From the NCBI RefSeq assembly GCF_012641745.1, contig NZ_WEHZ01000017.1, positions 1 through 64,000 of the forward strand: a DNA stretch of 64,000 nt, read 5' to 3'. The position numbers and the translations under genes are program-made. How positions within the stretch are numbered: position 1 is the first letter of the stretch; every line of letters starts with the position of its first letter. Below, piece by piece: positions 31,188 through 39,445 of the stretch. The DNA is from Pseudoalteromonas peptidolytica (GTDB taxonomy: Bacteria; Pseudomonadota; Gammaproteobacteria; Enterobacterales; Alteromonadaceae). The notes below the pieces were generated by a model. It saw nothing but the letters and a program-made list of their open reading frames with translations, was not told the origin of the DNA and searched no databases.

Positions 31188-33926
31188 ATGAACAATTCAT
31201 ATAATACCCTGACTCAGCTTACCGTCGGCGAGCGTCAGGTGCACATTCACTCACTACCAGCGTTGAACGATAGGGCAAAGAGACTGCCATTTTCTCTGAA
31301 AATCTTACTCGAAAACCTACTACGCCATGAAGATGGTAAAAATGTTACTGCCAAGGACATCGATGCGCTACTTAACTGGAAGCCTGAAGAAAAACCAAGC
31401 AAAGAAGTGGCTTTTACCCCAGCCCGCGTCGTAATGCAAGACTTCACCGGCGTGCCCGCAATCGTCGACCTTGCAGCAATGCGTGATGCGATGGCAAAGC
31501 TAGGTGGTGACCCAAATAAAATCAATCCCCTGTCTCCTGCTGAAATGGTCATAGATCACTCAGTGCAAGTAGACGAATACGGTCATGATGGCGCATTTGA
31601 TTTAAATGCAAAACTTGAGTATCAACGCAATAAAGAAAGGTATGAATTCCTGCGTTGGGGGCAAGGCGCATTCGACAACCTAAAGGTTGTGCCACCAGCA
31701 ACGGGTATCGTGCATCAGGTAAATTTAGAGTATTTGGCACGAGTCGTGTTTGAAAAAGATATCAATGGCATGCCCTTCGCCTACCCCGACACACTTGTCG
31801 GTACAGACTCACATACAACCATGATCAACGGCCTTGGCATATTAGGCTGGGGCGTAGGAGGGATTGAGGCTGAAGCCGCAATGCTTGGTCAACCTATTTC
31901 CTTACTCATCCCTCAAGTGGTTGGCTTTAAATTGGAAGGTCAATTACCTGAAGGAACAACCGCAACCGACTTAGTTCTAACAGTAACGCAGATGTTACGT
32001 GAGCACGGCGTTGTGGGTAAGTTTGTTGAGTTCTTTGGTGATGGCTTAGCTGACCTGCCACTAGCTGACAGAGCCACGATTGCTAATATGGCGCCTGAGT
32101 ATGGTGCCACATGTGGGATCTTTCCTATTGATGATGAAACCCTTGAATACCTTCGCCTCACCAACCGTGACGAAGAGAAGATAGCGCTGATTGAAGGTTA
32201 CGCAAAACATCAAGGCATGTGGCGCGAGCCCGGTGATGAGCCACTTTACACCGACGTTTTAACACTAGACTTAGCGACTGTCGTTCCAAGTCTTGCAGGT
32301 CCAAAGCGCCCACAAGATAGAATCCCTCTCAATGACGCAGGTAAAATTATCCAAGCCCATTTAGGAGAATTTCAACATGAGCGCAGTGAAAAAAATGCCG
32401 TGTCGGATCAAGATGAAGCTCGCACCGTTAGTGAAGGTGGGACTTCTCGGGTTGACCAAAACGAACCGGCAACCCTTGGTGTTGGTAAGGTTAAATTTAA
32501 AAAACAAGAGTTTGAATTAGTCGACGGTGCCTGCGTTATTGCGGCTATCACAAGCTGCACAAACACCTCAAACCCAAGTGTCATACTTGCTGCTGGCCTT
32601 GTTGCAAAAAAAGCCAAAGCACTTGGATTAAAGCCCAAGCCTTGGGTGAAAACGTCATTAGCTCCAGGCTCAAAAGTAGTCACTGATTATCTAAAACAAG
32701 CTGACCTTTTAGCGCCACTTGCGGAACTCGGTTTTGATTTAGTCGGCTACGGCTGTACAACTTGTATCGGTAACTCCGGCCCATTACCAAAAGAAATTAA
32801 CGACGCCATCGTTAAACATCAGCTGGTCGTCAGCTCAATTCTATCTGGAAATCGTAACTTCGAAGGGCGGATCCACCAAGATGTAAAAATGAACTTCCTC
32901 GCATCGCCGCCACTTGTCGTGGCCTATGCAATCGCAGGGCGAACTGATATTGACGTCTACAATGAAGCATTGTGCCAAACTGATGACGGACGGGATGTAT
33001 TCTTAAAAGACATTTGGCCATCGGTCTCTGAAGTCAGTGAACTAGTTTCTCAAACTGTGACCCAAGCCATGTTTGCTGAAAACTATGCCAATGTTTATCA
33101 AGGGGATAAACATTGGCAAGAGATCGCTGTTAATCAAAGCGAACGCTATCACTGGCAAGATAGCTCTACTTATATTCGTAAAGCACCCTTTTTTGATGAT
33201 ATGAGCAAAGAGCCACCAGGGATCCCAAGCATCAAAGGCGCAAGGTGCCTTGCTAAACTCGCAGATTCAGTTACTACCGATCACATCTCTCCTGCCGGGA
33301 ACATTAAAGCGTCAGCTCCCGCTGGGGAATATTTACAATCACAAGGTGTGAAGCAAGCGGATTTTAACTCTTATGGCTCACGCCGTGGTAATCATGAGGT
33401 AATGATGCGTGGTACCTTTGCGAATGTGCGCTTACGCAATCAGCTAGCCCCGGGTACCGAAGGAGGGATCACTAGGTTATTACCTGATGGCGCTCTTATG
33501 AGTATATTTGATGCAGCTGAACAGTACCGACAACGTAATACACCATTGGTGATCTTAGCCGGTAGTGAATATGGTACAGGCTCATCGAGAGATTGGGCCG
33601 CTAAGGGTTCATTACTCCTTGGCATAAAAGCGGTTCTGGCAAAAAGTTATGAGCGTATCCATCGTTCTAATCTTATTGGTATGGGTGTGTTGCCTTTGCA
33701 GTTCAAACCAGACGAAGGTCATGAAGAGCTTAGTTTAAGTGGTGAGGAGGAATTTGAAATAGAAGGGATCTACGACACCGCAACTGAAGTCATCGTTACC
33801 GCCAAAAATGCCAAAGGTGAGGAAAAACAGTTTTCAGCAGACATTCGCATAGATACCCCAAAAGAGTGGGAATACTATCAACATGGTGGGATATTACAGT
33901 ATGTGCTGAGACAAATGCTCAATTAA
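31188..33926 (+). CDS. acnA: Aconitate hydratase A
   Basis: The 912-residue [4Fe-4S] enzyme interconverts citrate and isocitrate in the TCA cycle. Iron-sulfur ligands are seen in AAITSCTNTSNPSV and in YGCTTCIGNSGPL. The catalytic-site stretches DSHTTM and GSEYGTGSSRDWAAKG (swivelling domain) are intact. It resembles AcnA/IRP1 rather than AcnB in domain order. A charged linker (about residues 398-425) between the first and second parts makes it about 20 residues longer than E. coli AcnA. The ATG is preceded by AAGGAAAAGGG. Confidence 0.96.
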   Translation: MNNSYNTLTQLTVGERQVHIHSLPALNDRAKRLPFSLKILLENLLRHEDGKNVTAKDIDALLNWKPEEKPSKEVAFTPARVVMQDFTGVPAIVDLAAMRDAMAKLGGDPNKINPLSPAEMVIDHSVQVDEYGHDGAFDLNAKLEYQRNKERYEFLRWGQGAFDNLKVVPPATGIVHQVNLEYLARVVFEKDINGMPFAYPDTLVGTDSHTTMINGLGILGWGVGGIEAEAAMLGQPISLLIPQVVGFKLEGQLPEGTTATDLVLTVTQMLREHGVVGKFVEFFGDGLADLPLADRATIANMAPEYGATCGIFPIDDETLEYLRLTNRDEEKIALIEGYAKHQGMWREPGDEPLYTDVLTLDLATVVPSLAGPKRPQDRIPLNDAGKIIQAHLGEFQHERSEKNAVSDQDEARTVSEGGTSRVDQNEPATLGVGKVKFKKQEFELVDGACVIAAITSCTNTSNPSVILAAGLVAKKAKALGLKPKPWVKTSLAPGSKVVTDYLKQADLLAPLAELGFDLVGYGCTTCIGNSGPLPKEINDAIVKHQLVVSSILSGNRNFEGRIHQDVKMNFLASPPLVVAYAIAGRTDIDVYNEALCQTDDGRDVFLKDIWPSVSEVSELVSQTVTQAMFAENYANVYQGDKHWQEIAVNQSERYHWQDSSTYIRKAPFFDDMSKEPPGIPSIKGARCLAKLADSVTTDHISPAGNIKASAPAGEYLQSQGVKQADFNSYGSRRGNHEVMMRGTFANVRLRNQLAPGTEGGITRLLPDGALMSIFDAAEQYRQRNTPLVILAGSEYGTGSSRDWAAKGSLLLGIKAVLAKSYERIHRSNLIGMGVLPLQFKPDEGHEELSLSGEEEFEIEGIYDTATEVIVTAKNAKGEEKQFSADIRIDTPKEWEYYQHGGILQYVLRQMLN

Positions 33927-33941
33927 TCTAACAGCATTAAA

Positions 33942-34014
33942 AGAGCATAGCACTTCAGCTGAAATCAGCGCTATGCTCTACTTTGATACCGAGCTTCAGC
34001 GAAGCTCGTTTTCT
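33942..34014 (+). terminator. Double hairpin terminator after acnA
   Basis: A 10-bp stem AGAGCATAGC / GCTATGCTCT (33942-33951 with 33970-33979) is followed by a tight hairpin CGAGCTTC-AGC-GAAGCTCG (33990-34008) and then TTTTCT. The second is the likely intrinsic terminator on the plus strand. The first has no U-tract and may protect the 3' end. Confidence 0.75.
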
Positions 34015-34125
34015 GTTGTCACCGCTGTTATACCAGTGCAAACTTGAATAACATGAACTGTGAATAATTCAGGGTTTTCGAGCGTTAAAGAGTAAGCGCA
34101 CCTTACCCAAACTTCAGGTTAAGTA

Positions 34126-34887
34126 TCAAAACCGTCCCGTATAAATAAGTGTAACAGTGTTAAGGTCGGCATCGTTTAGATCCGACCCTAAACCAAATCG
34201 AACCGCTGAATGAGCATTAAACCAGTACTCTGTTTGCAGCTCAACGATTGACTCATTAAACTCTTCTTCTTGTAGCCTCGCAGACACCGCAACTTGCCAG
34301 CTTTTGTTGAAATAATAACCAGCTTGTACTTGCCAAAAGTCCGTATCTGCTGCCACTTTTTGCATCTTCACATCCCACCCAACACCATCCTCAATCTCGG
34401 TATACCTAAAAAAGGGCGCAAGTGCTGTTTCAGTACTATGATCATCTACACCAAAGCCATCAAACTCTGAACGTTGACCGATAAATGTTAAGCCTAGCTG
34501 CATATTTCGACTGACGAAACGACCCACCTGTAACAATGCAATGGTATCTTTGGTGGACACAGAAAATGCCTCATCATCACTAAATTGAGTGACATCTACC
34601 GCCACCCGCCAGTGCCGCCCAATAAACAGCTCAGCATCAGCTTGGTACAATTGCCAATCATCATTTGTGAATCCCCCGATGGAAAAGTTATCACTTTTCT
34701 GTAAATAGCCCTGCAAGCTATAAGGTGTGCTATTGTTTTTCAAAGTTGTCAGATAATGCTTATACTGAACACCTAAGAATCCATCCTCAATTTCCAAAAA
34801 CTCACCGAAACCGATACTTACTTCGTGTGAATTGGCTGCACTCATACCGGAATAAAGTAACAACCCAAGTATTGGTAGTACTCTCAT
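34126..34887 (-). CDS. Probable outer-membrane beta-barrel protein
   Basis: This 253-residue protein has a cleavable signal peptide (MRVLPILGLLLYSGMSAANS). The mature part alternates short amphipathic strands with polar turns and ends in the C-terminal aromatic signature VTLIYTGRF, used by the BAM machinery. Strand-like repeats such as WQVQAGYYFNKSWQVAVSAR support a small barrel of perhaps ten strands. No family name is recognised. It is a single gene between acnA and the thioesterase gene, which is read the other way. Confidence 0.75.
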   Translation of the reverse strand: MRVLPILGLLLYSGMSAANSHEVSIGFGEFLEIEDGFLGVQYKHYLTTLKNNSTPYSLQGYLQKSDNFSIGGFTNDDWQLYQADAELFIGRHWRVAVDVTQFSDDEAFSVSTKDTIALLQVGRFVSRNMQLGLTFIGQRSEFDGFGVDDHSTETALAPFFRYTEIEDGVGWDVKMQKVAADTDFWQVQAGYYFNKSWQVAVSARLQEEEFNESIVELQTEYWFNAHSAVRFGLGSDLNDADLNTVTLIYTGRF

Positions 34888-34982
34888 GTTTTCCCCTTTA
34901 CGTTAATGCAAAGATTGTAACGATGAGAAAAAATCGCCATAGTAAAAAAATGTAAGCATATGTATAAGAAAAGGAGACAAAC

Positions 34983-35420
34983 ATGTCCATTTGGTTTTCC
35001 CCAATTAGCCTTGAGTTGTGTAAATCACTAGATGAGGGAGCGACGGGTAAAGGTACATTAATGAAAACTTTGGGTATCGAGATTAGCGAAATTGGCGATG
35101 ATTATCTTGTAGCGACTATGCCTGCGACCCCTCAGCATCACAACCCTATGGGAATTGTACATGGTGGTGCAAATGTGGTGTTAGCGGAAACCGTCGCAAG
35201 TTATGCGGCAAACTTTGTCGTAGATACCGAACGATTTTACTGTGTCGGTCAGGAGATTAATGCAAATCACTTAAAAGCCTCGCGAAACGGTATACTACGA
35301 GCTGTTGCTAAACCTATCCACCTAGGAAAACGCTCTTCAGTGTGGGAAGTACGCATTACTAATAGTAAAAATGAACTATGTTGTATCTCACGAATGACAG
35401 CAGCAGTGGTATCACGTTAA
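34983..35420 (+). CDS. Hotdog-fold thioesterase, MenI/YdiI family
   Basis: This 145-residue protein matches the E. coli MenI (YdiI) pattern: MGIVHGGANVVLAETVAS with the catalytic glutamate, then EINANHLKASRNGILRAVAK and SSVWEVRI. MenI hydrolyses 1,4-dihydroxy-2-naphthoyl-CoA in menaquinone synthesis and accepts other aryl and acyl-CoAs. No men genes are nearby, so the physiological substrate is uncertain. AAGGAG upstream supports the ATG at 34983. Confidence 0.9.
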   Translation: MSIWFSPISLELCKSLDEGATGKGTLMKTLGIEISEIGDDYLVATMPATPQHHNPMGIVHGGANVVLAETVASYAANFVVDTERFYCVGQEINANHLKASRNGILRAVAKPIHLGKRSSVWEVRITNSKNELCCISRMTAAVVSR

Positions 35421-35498
35421 AGCTTGATCTACCACAATTCATAACGATGCAATTCACCTCATGATTATTGCACCAACAAGCATGGTGAGGTGAATATA

Positions 35499-35716
35499 AT
35501 GTCAGCTTCCAAACTCTGGCCTTTACACCTACTTATCGTATCAGGGCTTGCGCTCATTGTGATAGGTCATACTATACTGACGACTCAATGGCTGCATGAG
35601 TTGGGGCCAAGGGGCTTGTAGTAGGTGCCAGCTGTATTGCTCTTGGCCTTACTTGCTCGCTACCCACCAAAATCTATCTTACTATTTTACTCATGCGCCG
35701 CGAGTATAAGGGGTGA
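35499..35716 (+). pseudogene. Small two-helix membrane protein gene interrupted by a -1 frameshift
   Basis: An ATG at 35499 with GAGGT 8 bases upstream opens a 40-residue frame, MSASKLWPLHLLIVSGLALI onward, with one hydrophobic segment, stopping at 35619-35621. Shifting one base back at the GGGG run 35611-35614 continues as GLVVGASCIALGLTCSLPTK and then IYLTILLMRREYKG, stopping at 35716. Together they give a roughly 73-residue protein with two membrane helices and a positive C-terminal end. The pattern suggests a lost G or a sequencing error. The surrounding 35421-35498 and 35717-35887 show no other gene. Confidence 0.6.
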
Positions 35717-35887
35717 TATGTTCTGAGCTTAATTTCAGAAGTCTGTTAGTTAACTACAATAATGTCTAAGTGCAATGGAGTATTGAGTTATAACATGTGG
35801 TGCTTAATACCTAGTTGCTCAGTATTACTTGATATTAGAGTGTGATTACTGCACCCTAAACCAAGAGTTTGAGATAGGCGTTAAACA

Positions 35888-36973
35888 GTGGATAAAGTTG
35901 ATACTATCATTATTGGCGCGGGCGTTGTCGGCCTTGCTATTGCAGCAAAACTTAGCCATAACCGTAGTGTGCTTGTCATCGACAAGGAAACTCATGTTGG
36001 CGAACATACCAGTAGCCGTAACAGTGAAGTAATCCATGCAGGAATTTACTACTCTTTAGATAGCCTCAAGCAGCTGTTATGTGTTAGGGGTAAAGCGCTT
36101 CTTTATGAACGTTGTAAACAACTTAATATCCCTTACAAGCAACTCGGTAAGTTTATCGTCGCGACCGACGAAAGTGAGGCGCAGCAACTCGACGCAATCA
36201 AGCAGACAGCGTATAACAACACCGTCACGGATCTGAGCTTCGTTTCGCCTCAAACCATTAGCCAACAATTAAGCCATTTAAGCATTCACAGTGCGTTGTT
36301 TTCTCCTACCACTGGTATTGTGGATAGTCATCAGTTGATGCTGTCTTTGATTGCCGAAATTGAAGCCAACGGTGGTATTGTTGCAACCCAAACAGCATTC
36401 ATGGATGTTCAGAAGCTGGCCGAAGGCTTTGTCATAGCGATGCGCTGTAAGGACGAGCATTATGAGCTGTGTTGTAGTCAACTCATTAACAGCGCAGGGC
36501 TGTCAGCGCCTGATATACTGAACAAAATAACTGGTAATAACCCCCAAGTGGACGCTTATTATTGTCGTGGTCGCTATTACCGCTATCAAGGGAAACACCC
36601 ATTCCAACACTTAGTTTATCCTATTCCAAATAGACATGGCCTTGGGGTACATGCCACATTAGATTTGGCTGGACAGTTAAAGTTTGGGCCTGACACTGAG
36701 TATATAGACAACATAGATTATCGCTTTGACGACTCGCACAAGGCACAGTTTATAAAAGCGATAGCTCAATACTGGCCACAACTCGACCCCTCTAGACTGA
36801 CACCAGACTATACCGGGATCAGGCCAAAGCTCAGCCGCCACCAACAAAGTGATTTTGTGATTCAGTTCGAGGCAACACACGGTATCGCTAACTTTGTCAA
36901 TTTGATGGGGATTGAATCCCCAGGCCTAACTGCAAGCTTAGCGATTGCTGAGTATGTTGAGCAGCACTTATAG
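35888..36973 (+). CDS. FAD-dependent oxidoreductase, L-2-hydroxyglutarate oxidase-like
   Basis: This 361-residue protein of the DAO superfamily has the FAD-binding motif IIIGAGVVGLAIAAKL near residues 7-22. THTSSRNSEVIHAGIYY-like sequence (here HTSSRNSEVIHAGIYY) is characteristic of the LhgO/L2HGDH group, as is the C-terminal GIRPKLSRH and MGIESPGLTASLAIA. These enzymes oxidise L-2-hydroxyglutarate to 2-oxoglutarate, passing electrons to the membrane quinone pool. It starts with GTG preceded by GATAGG. It is about 40 residues shorter than the E. coli LhgO I recall, so substrate is less certain than family. Confidence 0.85.
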   Translation: MDKVDTIIIGAGVVGLAIAAKLSHNRSVLVIDKETHVGEHTSSRNSEVIHAGIYYSLDSLKQLLCVRGKALLYERCKQLNIPYKQLGKFIVATDESEAQQLDAIKQTAYNNTVTDLSFVSPQTISQQLSHLSIHSALFSPTTGIVDSHQLMLSLIAEIEANGGIVATQTAFMDVQKLAEGFVIAMRCKDEHYELCCSQLINSAGLSAPDILNKITGNNPQVDAYYCRGRYYRYQGKHPFQHLVYPIPNRHGLGVHATLDLAGQLKFGPDTEYIDNIDYRFDDSHKAQFIKAIAQYWPQLDPSRLTPDYTGIRPKLSRHQQSDFVIQFEATHGIANFVNLMGIESPGLTASLAIAEYVEQHL

Positions 36974-36978
36974 ACTGT

Positions 36979-37515
36979 TTAGCGGTTTTCCTTTAGCGCC
37001 TCATCTATTTTTTTTGCTCTCTCGTCCATTAACTTTTGTACGTCTTGGGTGTCCTTCATTAACTGCTGCACCGCAGCAGGGTTTAACGCTGTCGGTACTA
37101 CTTTTGAAGAGGAGTTATTGGGCTCTTGTTCAGCCTTGGCGGCAAGAATACTTGTATCTTCAGCTGCTATAACTGTAATTTTACTCTCGTCTATTTGATA
37201 TGCTTGAGAATGACCATGCGGGTTTGGCTTATCGGAATAATGCCACTGTCCCTTTGCATCCTGCCAGCGATATACTTGTGTATGCGAACTCGACGCTGGC
37301 TTACTGTCACCTAACAAGTCGTTTGTATGTGATTTGACTTGATCCATTGCATCTATTCCTTGGCGCTTCAACTCATTTGCATTGTGTTCTACCGACTGGG
37401 TTATCGACTGCACACTTAACCAAGGCTTTCCATCTGGTCGTTTGAGCACAAATAAACAGGCCACTGCGACTAGCATGACCATAATCATCAAATAACTCGC
37501 GGCTTTCATTTTCAT
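36979..37515 (-). CDS. DUF4124-type membrane-anchored protein
   Basis: An N-terminal hydrophobic helix (YLMIMVMLVAVACLFVL) anchors this protein of about 178 residues. A short DUF4124-like unit VYRWQDAKGQWHYSDKPNP follows near residues 80-98, then a helical charged tail. DUF4124 units are common in gammaproteobacterial envelope proteins of unknown role. The start is ambiguous: ATG at 37515 (AAAGGA 10 bases upstream), 37509 or 37539. It immediately follows the solute-binding-like gene, so they probably share a transcript. Confidence 0.75.
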   Translation of the reverse strand: MKMKAASYLMIMVMLVAVACLFVLKRPDGKPWLSVQSITQSVEHNANELKRQGIDAMDQVKSHTNDLLGDSKPASSSHTQVYRWQDAKGQWHYSDKPNPHGHSQAYQIDESKITVIAAEDTSILAAKAEQEPNNSSSKVVPTALNPAAVQQLMKDTQDVQKLMDERAKKIDEALKENR

Positions 37516-37519
37516 CTCT

Positions 37520-38287
37520 TCATTGTCCTTTGAGCCCATACTTTAGCAGTATCTTTTTAAATTGTTCAGTCTTTTTAAAGTCAGTTAGAAAATGATTAAA
37601 ATCATTGCAAAGCGTTTTTGCTTTTTGACTGTATCCAAATTGTAATTGCAATGGTGCAACATCAGATATACCTTGAATTACTAGCTTCTCATCAAAATGG
37701 GCGTGTTGTAGCTGGTACCAACGTAGGGTAGGTTTGCCAATAATAGTAAAAGCGATTGCCTTATGCCCCCCACCGGCGAGCACAGATAAAACATCATGCT
37801 CAGAGTAATAATCTTTCCTCTGTAACTGGTCATGTTCTAAATACGGCTCCAACTGAGGGTAGGTATAGCCAAAACGCCCAAGAAACAAATGCGATTTTAC
37901 GTCCGTCATATCAAACTGTTCGGCTTGTTTATGTGTCACGATCACATCTTCAATAACATAAAGGGGCTCACTCCAGCACATTGGAGTTATACCTCGATAC
38001 CACAGCTCTGATTCCATTCTAACATCAACTGTTCCCTTTTCGATTTCAACTGATGAGCGCCTTTCGGGGTACAGTAGATAGTTGATTTTATATCGATACT
38101 GCGCTGCGAAGAGTTTAAACACATCAATAATAAGCCCTTGCTCAGCGCCATGCTCAATAATAAAAGGAGGGTAATATTGAATGGCAAAATTAATATGCTC
38201 CTCACTACTAGCAACACGCCCCGATACAACAGCTAGCAAAGTGCAAAGACATGTACAGAAATAACCCACTTTTACAAACGAGATCAA
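37520..38287 (-). CDS. Periplasmic solute-binding protein, family 3-like
   Basis: I place the start at a TTG (38287) because AGGAGG lies 5 bases before it and the protein then opens with a clear signal peptide (ISFVKVGYFCTCLCTLLAVV, cleavage after SGRVASS). The 255-residue product has the family 3 layout: FAIQYYPPFIIEHGAEQGLI at the start and GLIIDVFKLFAAQYRY soon after. The polar-amino-acid-binding motifs are loose. There is no permease nearby. Similar orphan proteins are common in Pseudoalteromonas and related genera. Ligand unknown. Confidence 0.8.
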   Translation of the reverse strand: MISFVKVGYFCTCLCTLLAVVSGRVASSEEHINFAIQYYPPFIIEHGAEQGLIIDVFKLFAAQYRYKINYLLYPERRSSVEIEKGTVDVRMESELWYRGITPMCWSEPLYVIEDVIVTHKQAEQFDMTDVKSHLFLGRFGYTYPQLEPYLEHDQLQRKDYYSEHDVLSVLAGGGHKAIAFTIIGKPTLRWYQLQHAHFDEKLVIQGISDVAPLQLQFGYSQKAKTLCNDFNHFLTDFKKTEQFKKILLKYGLKGQ

Positions 38288-38481
38288 AGCCACCTCCTCG
38301 ACTTTGATTAAGCAATAGTCTAAGTATGACTGATAGCCACCAATTTCCAAGTTAATGCCTTTGATAATTCGGCTCAGTTATATGAGGCATACACACAAAA
38401 ATAGACGAATAGGCGTCTTTGGGTAACATTGTTTTTCAAAATTGACTGGATACTCAGATGAACATAACAAGGAGGGTATTC

Positions 38482-38523
38482 ATGAAGTACACACCGCGTT
38501 GCTTGGTGATACTCAAACTGTAG
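38482..38523 (+). CDS. Possible 13-residue leader peptide
   Basis: A very strong ribosome-binding site (AAGGAGGG, 5-6 bases) precedes an ATG opening the frame MKYTPRCLVILKL, which stops at 38521-38523. Such a good site in front of so short a frame is unusual and could mark a leader peptide. It points away from the solute-binding-like gene and into a region of hairpins, not into a recognisable gene. It may be chance. Confidence 0.3.
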   Translation: MKYTPRCLVILKL

Positions 38524-38599
38524 AGCGCGCTTGTACCGCTCTATCCTCGCCCACAGCAGCCAATTAAGGTATAAGGTAGATTGACCTGCATGGGCGAGG
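38521..38599 (+). other. Hairpin cluster after the mini-ORF
   Basis: TAGAGCG (38521-38527) pairs with CGCTCTA (38537-38543). CCTCGCCCA (38545-38553) pairs with TGGGCGAGG (38591-38599) around a 37-base loop. Then AGGC-GGC-GCCT and TTTT follow. The first stem begins exactly at the stop codon of the 13-residue frame. The rest of the 38288-38666 gap holds nothing else that I can identify. Confidence 0.4.
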
Positions 38600-38666
38600 C
38601 GGCGCCTTTTATGCAACAATGCTCACGATATGGTAGCCCGAGGTTGAAACGTTGGCGTAGTTGGCA

Positions 38667-39407
38667 TTAAATACCATCACCATCAATATGTAACCCACAT
38701 TCACGATTCAAACCGAAGAAGCGTGTTTCTTCCTCTGTCATGCCGGGCTCAAGCTTACGAGTAGTATGTACATCCCCCATTGATACATAGCCCTGCTCCC
38801 ACAGTGGATGATAAGGCAGATCAAATTTGGTGAGGTATTGGTATACATCTCGATTATGCCAATCAATGATAGGATAGAATTTAACAGTTCCTCGACTTAA
38901 CTCAACAATCGGTTTGTCAGCGCGTGTCGCAGACTGTTGTCGGCGCAGGCCACTAAACCATGTACCTGCATTAAGCTCACGCAATGCTTGAGTCATGGGC
39001 TCCACTTTATTTAGGGTATTATACTGCTTAATCCCCTCTTCACCTTGCTCCCAAAGCTTGCCGTATACTGCTTCTTGCCAAGCTGGACTTTGTTTAGCGC
39101 GGTATATTTTAAGATTAAGTGCCAAGCGCTCTGTTAACGATTCAATAAATTGATACGTTTCCGGAAACAAGTAGCCCGTATCGGTCAGTACCACTGGAAT
39201 ATCTGGTTGTTGTTGAGTCAGAAGGTGTAGCATCACCGCTGCTTGAATACCGAAACTAGAAGACAAAAAGTGAGTATCCGGTAAATTTTCCAGTGCCCAA
39301 GCGACTCTTTGCTCGGCTGTTTTATCACTCAATAAGGCATTAGCATCAGCAAGTAACATTTGCTGGGTTGCACCATCAAGAGTTAATATTTGTTTAAAAT
39401 TACTCAT
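38667..39407 (-). CDS. cysH: Phosphoadenosine phosphosulfate reductase
   Basis: The 246-residue thioredoxin-dependent enzyme reduces PAPS to sulfite and PAP. The catalytic C-terminal motif is [13 protein letters not shown], and the substrate loop contains [14 protein letters not shown]. The CC...CxxC ligands of iron-sulfur APS reductases are absent, which fits the presence of cysC. The ATG at 39407 has GGA 7 bases upstream; a TTG at 39419 is rejected. It is the last gene of cysJ-cysI-cysH. Confidence 0.97.
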   Translation of the reverse strand: MSNFKQILTLDGATQQMLLADANALLSDKTAEQRVAWALENLPDTHFLSSSFGIQAAVMLHLLTQQQPDIPVVLTDTGYLFPETYQFIESLTERLALNLKIYRAKQSPAWQEAVYGKLWEQGEEGIKQYNTLNKVEPMTQALRELNAGTWFSGLRRQQSATRADKPIVELSRGTVKFYPIIDWHNRDVYQYLTKFDLPYHPLWEQGYVSMGDVHTTRKLEPGMTEEETRFFGLNRECGLHIDGDGI

Positions 39408-39420
39408 TTTCTCATCCAAT

Positions 39421-39437
39421 GGGCAGCTTAGCTGCCC
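39421..39437 (-). other. cysI-cysH intercistronic hairpin
   Basis: A perfect palindrome GGGCAGC-TTA-GCTGCCC lies in the 38-base gap between the cysI stop and the cysH start, ending 13 bases before the cysH ATG. On the minus strand it is not followed by U's, so it should not stop cysJIH transcription. It could stabilise the upstream message or tune cysH translation. On the plus strand it is followed by GTTTT. Confidence 0.5.
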
Positions 39438-39445
39438 GTTTTAAG

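Noticed and set aside
35611..35617. Programmed -1 frameshift in the small membrane gene
   Set aside because: The bases at the shift (CCAAGGGGCTT) do not form a standard slippery heptamer in the zero frame; a lost base or error is simpler.
24666..38658. Shared TAGCCCGAG...TTGGCGTAG words near 24666 and 38634
   Set aside because: Only two 9-base words match, with different spacing; this is too little to claim a repeat family.
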